A stretch of 21,508 nt of DNA from Abiotrophia sp965245735 (GCA_965245735.1 CBDFAX010000031.1:1-21508), one strand, 5' to 3'. Positions 13,888-20,911 are shown, counted from the stretch's first letter. Translations and numbers: made by a program. The notes: a model not told the origin generated them from the sequence alone.

Positions 13888-15306
13888 CTATATATATTGA
13901 TGAGCTTCCAACTGGGTAGCTACTAGCTTAGCCTGGAGACCGACGGCGCCCTTGCCTTCTAGGCGGGTCAGGGGCTCTTTGGCGAAGTAACGGAGGGAGG
14001 CAACTACTTGCCCGCCGTTAACAAAGACTTCCAGTGAGCTAGCATCGAGCCAAAGGTCTAAGTGCTTGAGCTCCTCTTCTAGCTGCATATGGCGCCATTC
14101 TTGCAAGCCGGTTAGCCAGTTGAAGCGAGCTAAACTTAAACGACCTTCAGCGGCCTGGTATTTGACCGTCACGTTATCATCTAAGAAGAGCTCCCAATCT
14201 GCTAAAGTCTCAAAGTCCACCTGCACTCTTTGCGCCCGGCCCGCCAAATCTAGGCGGAAGTCTGCCGAGGTCCAAGCTAGCGGTTGGCTAGCTCCTGCCA
14301 GGCCTGCCAATTCTGCAATCGGCGTCTGATAGAGTTTGCCGTCTACTAGGCGTAACTGGCGTGGAATGGTCAGATGATGAATCCAGTCGTCCTGACGGGT
14401 TGGGATGGCGGCCTCCTGGTCAGGCCAGGTAATGCCCATCCAAGAGTATTGAATCACCCGGCCATCAGGTGCCACAAAGGATTGAGGTGCATAGTATTCA
14501 AAGCCACGGTCACATTCCTGCATGTCAGCAAAGTCAGTATTGTCCGGTAGGAAGCGACCAGTCTGGCTATCCCAGGTCCCGACTAAGTAAGTAGTATTAA
14601 AGATATTATGGTAGCTATCCCCAATTGGGTCGACCCCTTGAGGTGAGAAGATGAAGACGGCCTTGTCCTGGCCTGTCACCTCGTCCGTCAAGAAGACCAT
14701 ATCCGGGCACTCCCACATATAGCCCAGGGGCTGATCAAATTGGAAGATAGAACCGCGGTAGTCCCAGTCTTTGAGGTCTCTAGAGAAGAAGGCTACGGTA
14801 TCGCCGGTCTTATCTAAGCGCTGAGCCCCCAGTAACATCCACCAGCCTTGGACGGTCGCATCATACCAGACCTTAGGATCCCGCACATGGCCGGTATAAT
14901 CCGGCAACTGCTCAGTCACAGGGCCTAATTTGGTGAAATGAATGCCGTCTGTCGAAGTGGCAATACATTGGTAGCTGGTCCGGCGTCCTGCCTCATCCTT
15001 GGTATTGCCTGTATAGAAGAGGTAGAGGATGTCCTCGTGGACGATGGCGCCACCTGAATAGACCCCGTTCTTATCGAACCAGTCATCAGACTTGAGGGCT
15101 ACCGGCAACTGCTCATAGGTCACGAAGTCCTTGGTCCGGACATGACCCCAGTATTTGGTAGAGTGGTCGGTCGCATGCGGGTTATATTGATAGAAAATAT
15201 GATAGTAACCCTGGAAATAGCAGAGCCCGTTGGGGTCATTGAGTAGTCCCTGCTCAGGCGTCAGGTGGAAGTGTTGGGCGTAAGGCCCTTTGTTGCGGCT
15301 TGACAT
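13888..15306 (-). CDS. scrB: Sucrose-6-phosphate hydrolase (GH32)
   Basis: This cytoplasmic enzyme hydrolyses the sucrose-6-phosphate delivered by the PTS to glucose-6-phosphate and fructose. The 472-residue protein has the GH32 motifs in order: LNDPNGL (nucleophile Asp24), HVRDPKVWY (Asp143, the RDP motif) and MWECPDM (acid/base Glu199). A C-terminal beta-sandwich follows (about residues 330-472, with WLDASSLEVFVNGG). The ATG at 15306 is chosen because AAGGAGG lies 7 nt upstream; the frame remains open up to 15366 but without a ribosome binding site. There is no signal peptide, as expected for the intracellular enzyme. It follows scrA after a terminator hairpin and has a possible promoter of its own. 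Confidence 0.95.
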   Translation of the reverse strand: MSSRNKGPYAQHFHLTPEQGLLNDPNGLCYFQGYYHIFYQYNPHATDHSTKYWGHVRTKDFVTYEQLPVALKSDDWFDKNGVYSGGAIVHEDILYLFYTGNTKDEAGRRTSYQCIATSTDGIHFTKLGPVTEQLPDYTGHVRDPKVWYDATVQGWWMLLGAQRLDKTGDTVAFFSRDLKDWDYRGSIFQFDQPLGYMWECPDMVFLTDEVTGQDKAVFIFSPQGVDPIGDSYHNIFNTTYLVGTWDSQTGRFLPDNTDFADMQECDRGFEYYAPQSFVAPDGRVIQYSWMGITWPDQEAAIPTRQDDWIHHLTIPRQLRLVDGKLYQTPIAELAGLAGASQPLAWTSADFRLDLAGRAQRVQVDFETLADWELFLDDNVTVKYQAAEGRLSLARFNWLTGLQEWRHMQLEEELKHLDLWLDASSLEVFVNGGQVVASLRYFAKEPLTRLEGKGAVGLQAKLVATQLEAHQYI

Positions 15307-15340
15307 GGCTGGTCCTCCTTTTTGATTATAGGCTAACTTC

Positions 15341-15349
15341 ATTATAGCA
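15341..15349 (-). promoter_or_regulatory. Possible extended -10 promoter in front of scrB
   Basis: The minus strand reads TGCTATAAT, a TGN-TATAAT extended -10, 35 bases before the scrB start. No good -35 is present. It follows the scrA-scrB terminator directly, which makes a separate scrB transcript plausible. Confidence 0.45.
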
Positions 15350-15371
15350 CAGCTACCAGCAGGCACCTATG

Positions 15372-15398
15372 AAAACAGGACGAGTTGCCCCGTCCTGT
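15372..15398 (-). terminator. Terminator or attenuator between scrA and scrB
   Basis: On the minus strand ACAGGACG pairs with CGTCCTGT (8 bp, 8-base loop) and is followed by TTTTC. It lies 18 bases after the scrA stop. The T-run is short, so partial readthrough into scrB is likely. Confidence 0.7.
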
Positions 15399-15416
15399 CA
15401 TAAGTCATACTTGTGC

Positions 15417-16808
15417 TTAAGCTTGTTTGTCTTCTTTGTAACCGAAGGCGTAGGTCAAGCCGAACCCGATCCCGAAGCTGACCGCCAGCACCAAGAGGTA
15501 AGCAAAGATATTGTTGAGGTAGAGTAAGACCCCTGGTAAAACAGTGACAGACATACCAGTCGCAGCCAATTTGAAGAGGCCTGCTAACCAACCACCCGCA
15601 GCCCCGGCAACGAGACCCATAACGAATGGCTTACCATAACGGAGGTTAACCCCGAAGATAGCTGGTTCGGTAATCCCTAGCAAGCAGGAAATCCCTGAAG
15701 AGTATGCCAAGGCACGAACCTTCTTGTTGACTGTCTTGTAACCTACAGCGAAGGTTGCCCCTGCTTGACCTGCCATGGCAGCAGTGAAGTAAGCGTTCAG
15801 TGGGTTGGTCTTGTCGCCGTTAGTCAATAATTGTAATTCTAGGAAGTTGAAGATGTGGTGAATCCCGGTAACCACGATGATTTGTTGAACACCACCGACG
15901 ATGAGCCCCGCTAAACCAAATGGCAAGGTCAAGATCTGCTTGGTTACGTCCAGTACGACTGTTTCCAAGGAGTGGAAGACTGGCCCAATAGCGAAGAGAC
16001 CTAAGATAGACATTACCAAGAAGGTTAAGAATGGTGTCACGATCAAGTCGAAGGTATCCTTAACGTGGTCATGGAGCCATTTTTCAAGTTTAGCCCCGAT
16101 TAAACCGACGAAGAAGGCTGGTAAGACGGTTCCTTGGTAACCTACGACTGGAATGAAGCCGAAGAAGGTTAAGGCTTGCGCATCCCCACTTGCTACTGCA
16201 TAGGCGTTAGGCAAGGCAGGGTTAACCATCATTAAACCAAGGACAATCCCTAAGACAGGGTTGCCGCCGAAGACCTTGAAGCTAGACCAAGCAACTAAGG
16301 CTGGTAAGAAGGCGAAGGCGGTATCGGTTAAGATTTGTGTATAGAGTAAGAAGTTTTGGTCGATTTGTTTAGGATCGGTTAAGCCGAAGAGGCCAATCAC
16401 TTCTGGACGAGTAAGGACACCCCGAACCCCCATGAAGAGACCAGTTGCCACCAAGACAGGGATGATTGGTACGAAGACGTCCCCGAAAGTTCGAATCATA
16501 CGTTGTAGGACATTCCCTTGTGGTTTCACTTCTTCTTTTTGGTCGGACTTGGTTACAGCGTTAACGCCCAAGGCTGATACTTCTTCATAGACCTTGTTGA
16601 CCGTACCGGTTCCAAAGATGATTTGGTATTGACCAGAGTTGAAGAAAGCACCCATGACCTTGTCGGTATTTTCGATGGCTTCCTTATCAATTTTGGCTTC
16701 GTCTTTGACCATAACACGTAGACGAGTTGCGCAGTGTGCGACGCTAGAGATGTTTTCCTTACCACCTAGGTATTTGACAACATCTTGTGCGATTTCTTTA
16801 AATCCCAT
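15417..16808 (-). CDS. scrA: PTS sucrose transporter subunit EIIBC
   Basis: This membrane permease imports and phosphorylates sucrose to sucrose-6-phosphate. The 463-residue protein has an EIIB domain at residues 1-85, with the phosphorylation-site Cys26 in AHCATRLRV. A short linker and a multi-pass EIIC domain follow, including GVQQIIVVTGIHHIFN and the GITEPAIFGVNLRYGKP motif of the glucose/sucrose family. It ends at YKEDKQA without an EIIA domain, like Bacillus SacP and unlike the longer BCA proteins of many lactic acid bacteria, so EIIA must be supplied by another protein. The sequence alone would also fit trehalose EIIBC. The ScrB neighbour and the operators favour sucrose. AAGGAGG lies 7 nt before the ATG. 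Confidence 0.9.
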   Translation of the reverse strand: MGFKEIAQDVVKYLGGKENISSVAHCATRLRVMVKDEAKIDKEAIENTDKVMGAFFNSGQYQIIFGTGTVNKVYEEVSALGVNAVTKSDQKEEVKPQGNVLQRMIRTFGDVFVPIIPVLVATGLFMGVRGVLTRPEVIGLFGLTDPKQIDQNFLLYTQILTDTAFAFLPALVAWSSFKVFGGNPVLGIVLGLMMVNPALPNAYAVASGDAQALTFFGFIPVVGYQGTVLPAFFVGLIGAKLEKWLHDHVKDTFDLIVTPFLTFLVMSILGLFAIGPVFHSLETVVLDVTKQILTLPFGLAGLIVGGVQQIIVVTGIHHIFNFLELQLLTNGDKTNPLNAYFTAAMAGQAGATFAVGYKTVNKKVRALAYSSGISCLLGITEPAIFGVNLRYGKPFVMGLVAGAAGGWLAGLFKLAATGMSVTVLPGVLLYLNNIFAYLLVLAVSFGIGFGLTYAFGYKEDKQA

Positions 16809-16863
16809 ATGTGTTCCTCCTTCATGCAGATGAGACTAAAACAATAATTGCCTGTAGAAAAGA

Positions 16864-16871
16864 AACCGGTT
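16864..16871. promoter_or_regulatory. ScrR-type operator, downstream of the scrA -10
   Basis: The palindrome AACCGGTT has the central CG typical of LacI-family operators. It lies about 15 bp downstream of the -10 box in the scrA leader. A second copy of the core occurs 38 bp away (16902-16909). Confidence 0.7.
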
Positions 16872-16885
16872 CTCCTCTAAGCTTT

Positions 16886-16913
16886 ATTATACTTGGAATA
16901 GAACCGGTGTCAA
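16886..16913 (-). promoter_or_regulatory. scrA promoter
   Basis: On the minus strand TTGACA (16908-16913), 16-bp spacer, TATAAT (16886-16891). The -35 overlaps one operator core, and a second operator lies just downstream, so repression by the neighbouring LacI-type regulator is likely. Confidence 0.88.
16902..16909. promoter_or_regulatory. ScrR-type operator overlapping the scrA -35
   Basis: The sequence AACCGGTG (minus strand CACCGGTT) shares the ACCGGT core with the site at 16864-16871. It overlaps the -35 box by two bases and enters the spacer. The 38-bp centre-to-centre distance would allow two dimers on similar faces of the helix. Confidence 0.65.
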
Positions 16914-16931
16914 TATAATTAAATGTGAAAA

Positions 16932-16945
16932 TGAAATCGTTTAGT
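16932..16945. promoter_or_regulatory. cre-like CcpA site upstream of the scrA promoter
   Basis: TGAAATCGTTTAGT matches the catabolite-responsive consensus TGWAANCGNTNWCA at all but the last two positions. It lies about 19 bp upstream of the -35. Carbon catabolite control is expected for a sucrose operon, but binding is inferred. The position upstream of the -35 could mean activation or repression by looping. Confidence 0.55.
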
Positions 16946-16957
16946 TTTCATGTTGGT

Positions 16958-17938
16958 CTAGACAGCTGTAACAGACTGTCTGATAACAAGGGAGGTTTCT
17001 AACTTACGTTTAGTAACCGTGCCTTGGCCTTGGATTCTATCTAGCAACATTTTGGTAGCAACATAGCCTGCATGACGATAAGGATATTCTACCGTCGTCA
17101 AACCAGGATAGATAGAAGAGCCTAGGACATTATTGCCAAAACCAGCAAAGTTAATTTGCTCAGGCACCTGATAACCTGCCTCCAGGCAAGCCCGCATGGC
17201 ACCAATGGCAATAATATCGGTTGCCCCCACAATAAGGCGAGGCTTATTGAGCAGCACTTGGTCCCGCGTCACTTGGTAGCCATCCATGAGGTTGAAGCCA
17301 CAGCTATACTCGCGGAAGCTGGTATCACCGTATTTGAGGAATTCCCGCTTAATGGCATCGCGGCGCTTAATGCCTACGGCTGGATCGGTTGTGGTCACGG
17401 TCAAGAAGTCCATATCCCGATGACCCATGGCATAGAGGTAGTCGGCCAGCTGACGGCCCGCACTCTCCTCGTCGTAGTAAATGGTATTCTCGTCCAAGAA
17501 TTCTTGACCAATGGTCACGATTGGCACCTGGACATTCTCAAGCAGTTCAATAATCCGGTTGTCGGTGTGGGACATGAGGAAGATGACCCCGTCCATCTTA
17601 TTAACTTGGAAGGTTCTGAGGGCCTCTTCTTCCCGGCTGACCGAGAAATTAGAATTAATAATTAAAACCTGATAGTTGTGCTGACGGAAAACTTCGTCAA
17701 TTTCACTTAGGATACAGTTGGCTGAAAAACTATCAAGCCGCGGTATGATCACGCCAATCATACGGCTCTCCTTGGCTTTCAAGCTTTGGGCAAAAGAATT
17801 AGGTACGTAGCCGGTTTGCTTGATGACTGCCTCAATCTTAGCAGCTGTTTTCCGGCTGACGGAACCCCCGTTCAAATGTCTAGAAACCGTACTTTTGGCA
17901 ACACCTGCTAATTTTGCAATATCATTAATCGTTGTCAT
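16958..17938 (-). CDS. scrR: LacI-family transcriptional regulator, probable sucrose repressor ScrR
   Basis: The 326-residue DNA-binding regulator has an N-terminal helix-turn-helix (residues 1-25, TINDIAKLAGVAKSTVSRHLNG), a hinge at about residues 45-60, and a periplasmic-binding-like effector domain (IGVIIPRLDSFSANCILSEI to the end). AGGAGG lies 6 nt before the ATG. It sits directly upstream of scrA with two ACCGGT palindromes between them, which are the natural targets. Sucrose-pathway control is inferred from this context. The effector (fructose, a phosphorylated sugar or sucrose-6-phosphate) cannot be read from the sequence. It is transcribed in the same direction as scrA. Confidence 0.88.
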   Translation of the reverse strand: MTTINDIAKLAGVAKSTVSRHLNGGSVSRKTAAKIEAVIKQTGYVPNSFAQSLKAKESRMIGVIIPRLDSFSANCILSEIDEVFRQHNYQVLIINSNFSVSREEEALRTFQVNKMDGVIFLMSHTDNRIIELLENVQVPIVTIGQEFLDENTIYYDEESAGRQLADYLYAMGHRDMDFLTVTTTDPAVGIKRRDAIKREFLKYGDTSFREYSCGFNLMDGYQVTRDQVLLNKPRLIVGATDIIAIGAMRACLEAGYQVPEQINFAGFGNNVLGSSIYPGLTTVEYPYRHAGYVATKMLLDRIQGQGTVTKRKLETSLVIRQSVTAV

Positions 17939-17981
17939 TGTTACCCTCCTAGCGATTATCTAGCCTTCGCTGGTAGTGAGT

Positions 17982-18010
17982 AGCATAGAGCTTATGACAA
18001 GTGCGTCTAA
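17982..18010 (-). promoter_or_regulatory. Weak candidate promoter for scrR
   Basis: On the minus strand TTAGAC (18005-18010), 17-bp spacer, TATGCT (17982-17987). The spacing is ideal but both boxes are poor matches. The rest of the 185 bp between the ncRNA-candidate terminator and scrR shows no better promoter. Confidence 0.35.
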
Positions 18011-18124
18011 GACTGCCTCGAGGGCGTCTGGACTGTATCTTACTAAAAATCTCTTACGCTTGCTTCACTTACATAATTCAACATTATCTTACATTAAATC
18101 CAATTAAATCCAAACGGAAAATAC

Positions 18125-18174
18125 AAAAAAATGTCAAAAGATTGTGTATAATGCCCTGCCCACAAACTTTTGAC
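18125..18174 (-). terminator. Intrinsic terminator of the ncRNA candidate
   Basis: On the minus strand GTCAAAAG pairs with CTTTTGAC. After one mismatch TTGTG pairs with CACAA around a 14-base loop, and the stem is followed by A and then seven T. No accepted gene ends here, so it must close some other transcript. Confidence 0.8.
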
Positions 18175-18630
18175 GCCTATTTACCGTGTTTGAATTCGTT
18201 TTATGACTTGGAAAACTGCCCACTAGCCCCTTGGCCTATGGTCAGATTCTTTCGTTATAAACGCGTCCTTTCATCCACACGCAAGCCCCTGGGGACCAAC
18301 GTCAAATTCTCACGATTCATCAGTTGCGTCAACACTCTTCACTTACTAGATTGCGGTCCTCACCCCTTTAACTTGTGCCGTTTTGGGCCTAAACGGGCCC
18401 TCTCGCTTAATCAGCATATCTATCCGGCGCCACCCCATTGGACTGGGTCACTGTCTGGCATTGACTGGCCAGACTGGGCAAGTTATCCACTAGCTCACAG
18501 GGGTATGGTGCTTGGGATAGACAGGTATTATAACTAACACCAGTCACATCCTCCCCTTCTCGTGATGAGTATTCAAGATATTGCAGTTTCAATTTTGGAA
18601 CTAGTTCCATCAGAAACCGCTGTTTTTACA
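18125..18630 (-). ncRNA. Candidate structured non-coding RNA of about 500 nt
   Basis: This is an 823-bp gap between scrR and the DUF4353-type gene with no convincing coding sequence. It has a complete transcription unit on the minus strand: a promoter at 18636-18664 and a strong intrinsic terminator at 18125-18174. Within it are local inverted repeats: GTCTGGC/GCCAGAC at 18453-18474, GGGCC/GGCCC at 18385-18400, GTTG/CAAC at 18323-18333, a longer-range GGACC/GGTCC pair (18293-18297 with 18355-18359), and several GTGA or GCGA segments that could be GNRA loops. I do not recognise the RNA. Its length and ornate look recall large RNA classes such as ROOL or GOLLD, but I cannot test that. It could instead be a short mRNA or decayed sequence. 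Confidence 0.45.
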
Positions 18631-18635
18631 CTATT

Positions 18636-18664
18636 ATTATGACATACTTATCTTACATTTACAA
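18636..18664 (-). promoter_or_regulatory. Promoter of the ncRNA candidate
   Basis: On the minus strand TTGTAA (18659-18664), 17-bp spacer, CATAAT (18636-18641). It lies downstream of the DUF4353-type gene's terminator, so transcription from it would be independent of that gene. Confidence 0.55.
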
Positions 18665-18702
18665 GTATCTTCTCGAGTCAGCTGCCGAGCCTTATCCCAT
18701 CT

Positions 18703-18739
18703 AAAAAAATACGAAGCTAAGTATCGGCACTTAGCTTCG
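18703..18739 (-). terminator. Intrinsic terminator of the DUF4353-type gene
   Basis: A perfect 10-bp stem (CGAAGCTAAG with CTTAGCTTCG, 8-base loop) is followed on the minus strand by TATTTTTTT. It lies 22 bases after the stop codon. Confidence 0.92.
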
Positions 18740-18761
18740 CAGAGGAGAATGACCCTAATGA

Positions 18762-20423
18762 TTAGGGATGAAAACCGCCTGTCACAGGAGTGACAAGGGC
18801 TGCCGCGGCAGTTTGGGTCGTCCCTTCCACCTGGATGGTGTAGGTCTGACCGTCTACTAGGTCAGCACTGGACATAATGACCGCTTGGAAATCCTTGCTT
18901 GCCGTCTGACGTGCCACTTCCTTGCCATTGGCATCGAGGATGATCAGCGTTTGGCCTGCGGCCCCTGCTATGTTAGCAGTAATGGAAGCCTGGGTCGATC
19001 CTTGGGCGAAACCTTGCAGCATGTCGGAGGTCCCTAAGGCCCAGACCGTGCCGCCTGTGATGGTGATGTCGCCCGCTGCATCGAGGGGGCCATTACCGCC
19101 TTGGACTGACCCATTGACGACGAGGCTACCACCACTAATGGTGACCGTCCCGTTGGAATCAATGCCGTCGCCTTCTGCATCAATGGTGAGGGTCCCACCT
19201 TCAAGGATGATTTGTAGGCTTGGGTCACTTTCTTCCTGGCCACCTGGTGGCATGCCGCCAGGCCCTTGTCCATTTTGCGGTGGCTGGCTGCCTTGTGGCG
19301 GCGCTTGGCCAGCCGGTGGAGACGGTGGGGTTGCATTCTTGTCCTTGTTGTCTTGGTCAGCCTTACTGCCGGCTGCTGAGTCGGCAGTGGCCTGGCTTGC
19401 GGAAGTGGTGGCGGTGGCTGAATCACTAGTGGCCTGGCTAGCAGAAGAGCTGGTGTCAGCTGTATTACTTGTGGTGCTAGTTTCGCTTGTCTTGCTTGTA
19501 GCGCTGGTGTCACTTGTCTTGTTAGAGGAGCCTGCCGAAGCGTTGACCCCGTCATCGCTACTCTTGATGGTGACATCGCCACCTAGTTGGCGGATGACAC
19601 GCGCTTCTAGGCCTTCCTCACTTTGGCTAACGGTAATCGTCCCGCCTTTAATGGTCAATTCATTGCCGGCATCCACCCCATCTTCGGTGGCAGCAATACT
19701 TAATTGAGTCGGATTGAGGCTAATGTTAGCTCGTTCGATCATCTCGTCATGCTCAGCATGGAGACCGTCTTTGCCTGCTTCAATGGTCAGAGTAGCCGCC
19801 TCAATAGCGAGGGCACCCTCGGCCTTGAAGCCATGGTTGGCGGCTTTGACGGTATAGGTCCCGCCTAAGAGCTTGAGGTCGTCTTCCACCTCTAAGGCAT
19901 TCTTGGTAAGAGCCGTGAGGGTCAAGTTACCTGTCCCGTTCAGGGTCAGAGGCACCTGACTGTGGATAGTGGCTTTGACCTCTTCATCGTCGCTAGCCTG
20001 GCTTTCTGTCAAAGCATTCTGACTGCCTTCCGCTAGACTGATGACAACTTCTTGGGCCTTGTTAACTTGCAGCAGGGTTCCCTCCCTTTCTAGGGTCAGA
20101 TTTTGAAAGACCAAGTGGACCTGGTCAGTGTCAGCTGCCTCTACCACTAGCTTGATGTTCTTGCCGCTACCGGTCAGGACGTAGGTGCCAGCTTGGGTAA
20201 TGGTCAGCGTTTGGTCGCTGAAGCTGGCGCCTTGCCCTGTGACGGTGGCCGTTTGATCAGTCAAAGTTATTTGGCTAGCCTGGCTCTCATCATAGCTGGT
20301 TTGGGCCTGGAAACTGGTCACTGACTGACTTTCCTGCGCGCCCGACTGAGCTAAGACTGGATAAGCCAAGGACATACTGGCGGTCAGGCTGATGAGGGTG
20401 GCGATCGTAATACTTTTTCTCAT
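18762..20423 (-). CDS. Secreted carbohydrate-binding beta-helix protein (Cthe_2159/DUF4353-like)
   Basis: The 553-residue protein has a signal peptide (probable cleavage after Ala25, PVLA/QS) and many short repeats of the type GGTLTI-A-GDGIDSNG and AATEDGVDAGNELTIKGGTITV. These are characteristic of the Cthe_2159 (DUF4353) polysaccharide-binding beta-helix family. A low-complexity insert at about residues 296-402 interrupts the helix: first Ser/Thr/Ala-rich, then Pro/Gly/Gln-rich. It may be a flexible exposed loop or linker. There is no LPXTG motif, C-terminal membrane helix or lipobox, so the protein is probably released or held non-covalently. No active-site motif is visible. GGGAGG lies 8 nt before the ATG. 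The family often occurs with CotH-type genes, but none is in this window. It appears to be a single-gene transcript. Confidence 0.82.
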   Translation of the reverse strand: MRKSITIATLISLTASMSLAYPVLAQSGAQESQSVTSFQAQTSYDESQASQITLTDQTATVTGQGASFSDQTLTITQAGTYVLTGSGKNIKLVVEAADTDQVHLVFQNLTLEREGTLLQVNKAQEVVISLAEGSQNALTESQASDDEEVKATIHSQVPLTLNGTGNLTLTALTKNALEVEDDLKLLGGTYTVKAANHGFKAEGALAIEAATLTIEAGKDGLHAEHDEMIERANISLNPTQLSIAATEDGVDAGNELTIKGGTITVSQSEEGLEARVIRQLGGDVTIKSSDDGVNASAGSSNKTSDTSATSKTSETSTTSNTADTSSSASQATSDSATATTSASQATADSAAGSKADQDNKDKNATPPSPPAGQAPPQGSQPPQNGQGPGGMPPGGQEESDPSLQIILEGGTLTIDAEGDGIDSNGTVTISGGSLVVNGSVQGGNGPLDAAGDITITGGTVWALGTSDMLQGFAQGSTQASITANIAGAAGQTLIILDANGKEVARQTASKDFQAVIMSSADLVDGQTYTIQVEGTTQTAAAALVTPVTGGFHP

Positions 20424-20481
20424 GATATGGACCTCCCTTATTGGTCTTGCGTGTAGTAATCTTGGATTATTTTAATAATGG

Positions 20482-20518
20482 GTTAAGTGATAGTCAGATG
20501 TCCCCTCTATCACTTAAC
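20482..20518 (-). promoter_or_regulatory. 5'-UTR hairpin of the DUF4353-type gene
   Basis: A perfect 12-bp inverted repeat (GTTAAGTGATAG and CTATCACTTAAC, 13-base loop) begins within a few bases of the predicted transcription start. It has no T-run, so it is more likely an mRNA-stabilising hairpin or a regulator palindrome than a terminator. Confidence 0.7.
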
Positions 20519-20526
20519 TTGATTTC

Positions 20527-20558
20527 AGTATAGAGGCCCTAGTTAAAATTTACTTAAA
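20527..20558 (-). promoter_or_regulatory. Promoter with OmpR-class direct repeat (CiaR-like) for the DUF4353-type gene
   Basis: On the minus strand a -10 TATACT (20527-20532) is preceded, 9 bp upstream, by TTTAAG, 5 bases, TTTAAC (20542-20558), with no separate good -35. This layout matches the TTTAAG-N5-TTTAAG arrangement known for the streptococcal response regulator CiaR at 11 of 12 positions. A two-component regulator is inferred; which one is unknown. Confidence 0.55.
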
Positions 20559-20635
20559 ATGCTGAAAGTATTTTTTAGGTTAGGGCAAATCGTGGCCTGC
20601 CTTGTGCTAGGAAAGGTGTTTTCTTCGGTTTGCCC

Positions 20636-20835
20636 GAGCTAGTGGGCCACTCTTTAAAGTGGACCACTGGCTCGGCGCTTTCCCCAGATTTCGGCCCGTT
20701 TTCGGCGTCTTCCTTGGAGCTAGTGGTCCACTCTCCAAAGTGGGCCACTGGCTCAACACTTTTCCCGGATTTCGGCCCGTTTTCGGCGAGTTCCTAGGAG
20801 CTAGTGGTCCACTCTTCAAAGTGGGCCACTGGCTC
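20636..20835 (+). repeat. 81-bp palindromic repeat array B (two full units plus a terminal palindrome)
   Basis: Units begin at 20636, 20717 and 20798, again exactly 81 bp apart. They have the same 38-bp palindrome and 43-bp tail as array A; the third copy stops at the end of its palindrome (20835). Loops are CTTTAA, CTCCAA and CTTCAA. Units two and three have AGTGGGCCACT in the right arm, which keeps the stem as a T-G pair; unit one has G opposite A. CTAGGAAAGG occurs on both sides (20607-20616 and 20836-20845), as does an inverted CCTGCCTT/AAGGCAGG (20596-20603 and 20842-20849). The array lies between the ecsB terminator and the DUF4353 promoter. The strand given is arbitrary. Confidence 0.92.
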
Positions 20836-20865
20836 CTAGGAAAGGCAGGGATTTTTGGGCTATAC

Positions 20866-20899
20866 AAAAAGCCCTCTTTCAATCGATTATTGAAAGAGG
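20866..20899 (-). terminator. Intrinsic terminator of the ecsB-like gene
   Basis: On the minus strand CCTCTTTCAAT pairs with ATTGAAAGAGG (5-base loop) and is followed by GCTTTTTG. It lies 12 bases after the stop codon. Confidence 0.88.
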
Positions 20900-20911
20900 A
20901 CTTAAACTTCA

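Noticed and set aside
18487..18496. A solitary GAGCTAGTGG (minus strand) as another copy of the 81-bp repeat
   Set aside because: Only ten bases match, the second arm and tail are absent, and CTAGTGG-type words are frequent in this sequence.
18001..18537. 178-residue plus-strand frame
   Set aside because: It runs against the predicted promoter and terminator of this region, lacks a ribosome binding site, and its composition (rich in Pro, Cys, His) is unlike a normal protein.
18407..18610. 67-residue minus-strand frame at the start of the ncRNA candidate
   Set aside because: The ATG has no ribosome binding site, the sequence has no recognisable pattern, and it covers less than half of the transcript. 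I keep it only as a reason for caution about the ncRNA call.
18922..19707. 261-residue plus-strand frame antisense to the DUF4353-type gene
   Set aside because: It is a shadow frame created by the biased codon use of the low-complexity repeat protein; there is no ribosome binding site.
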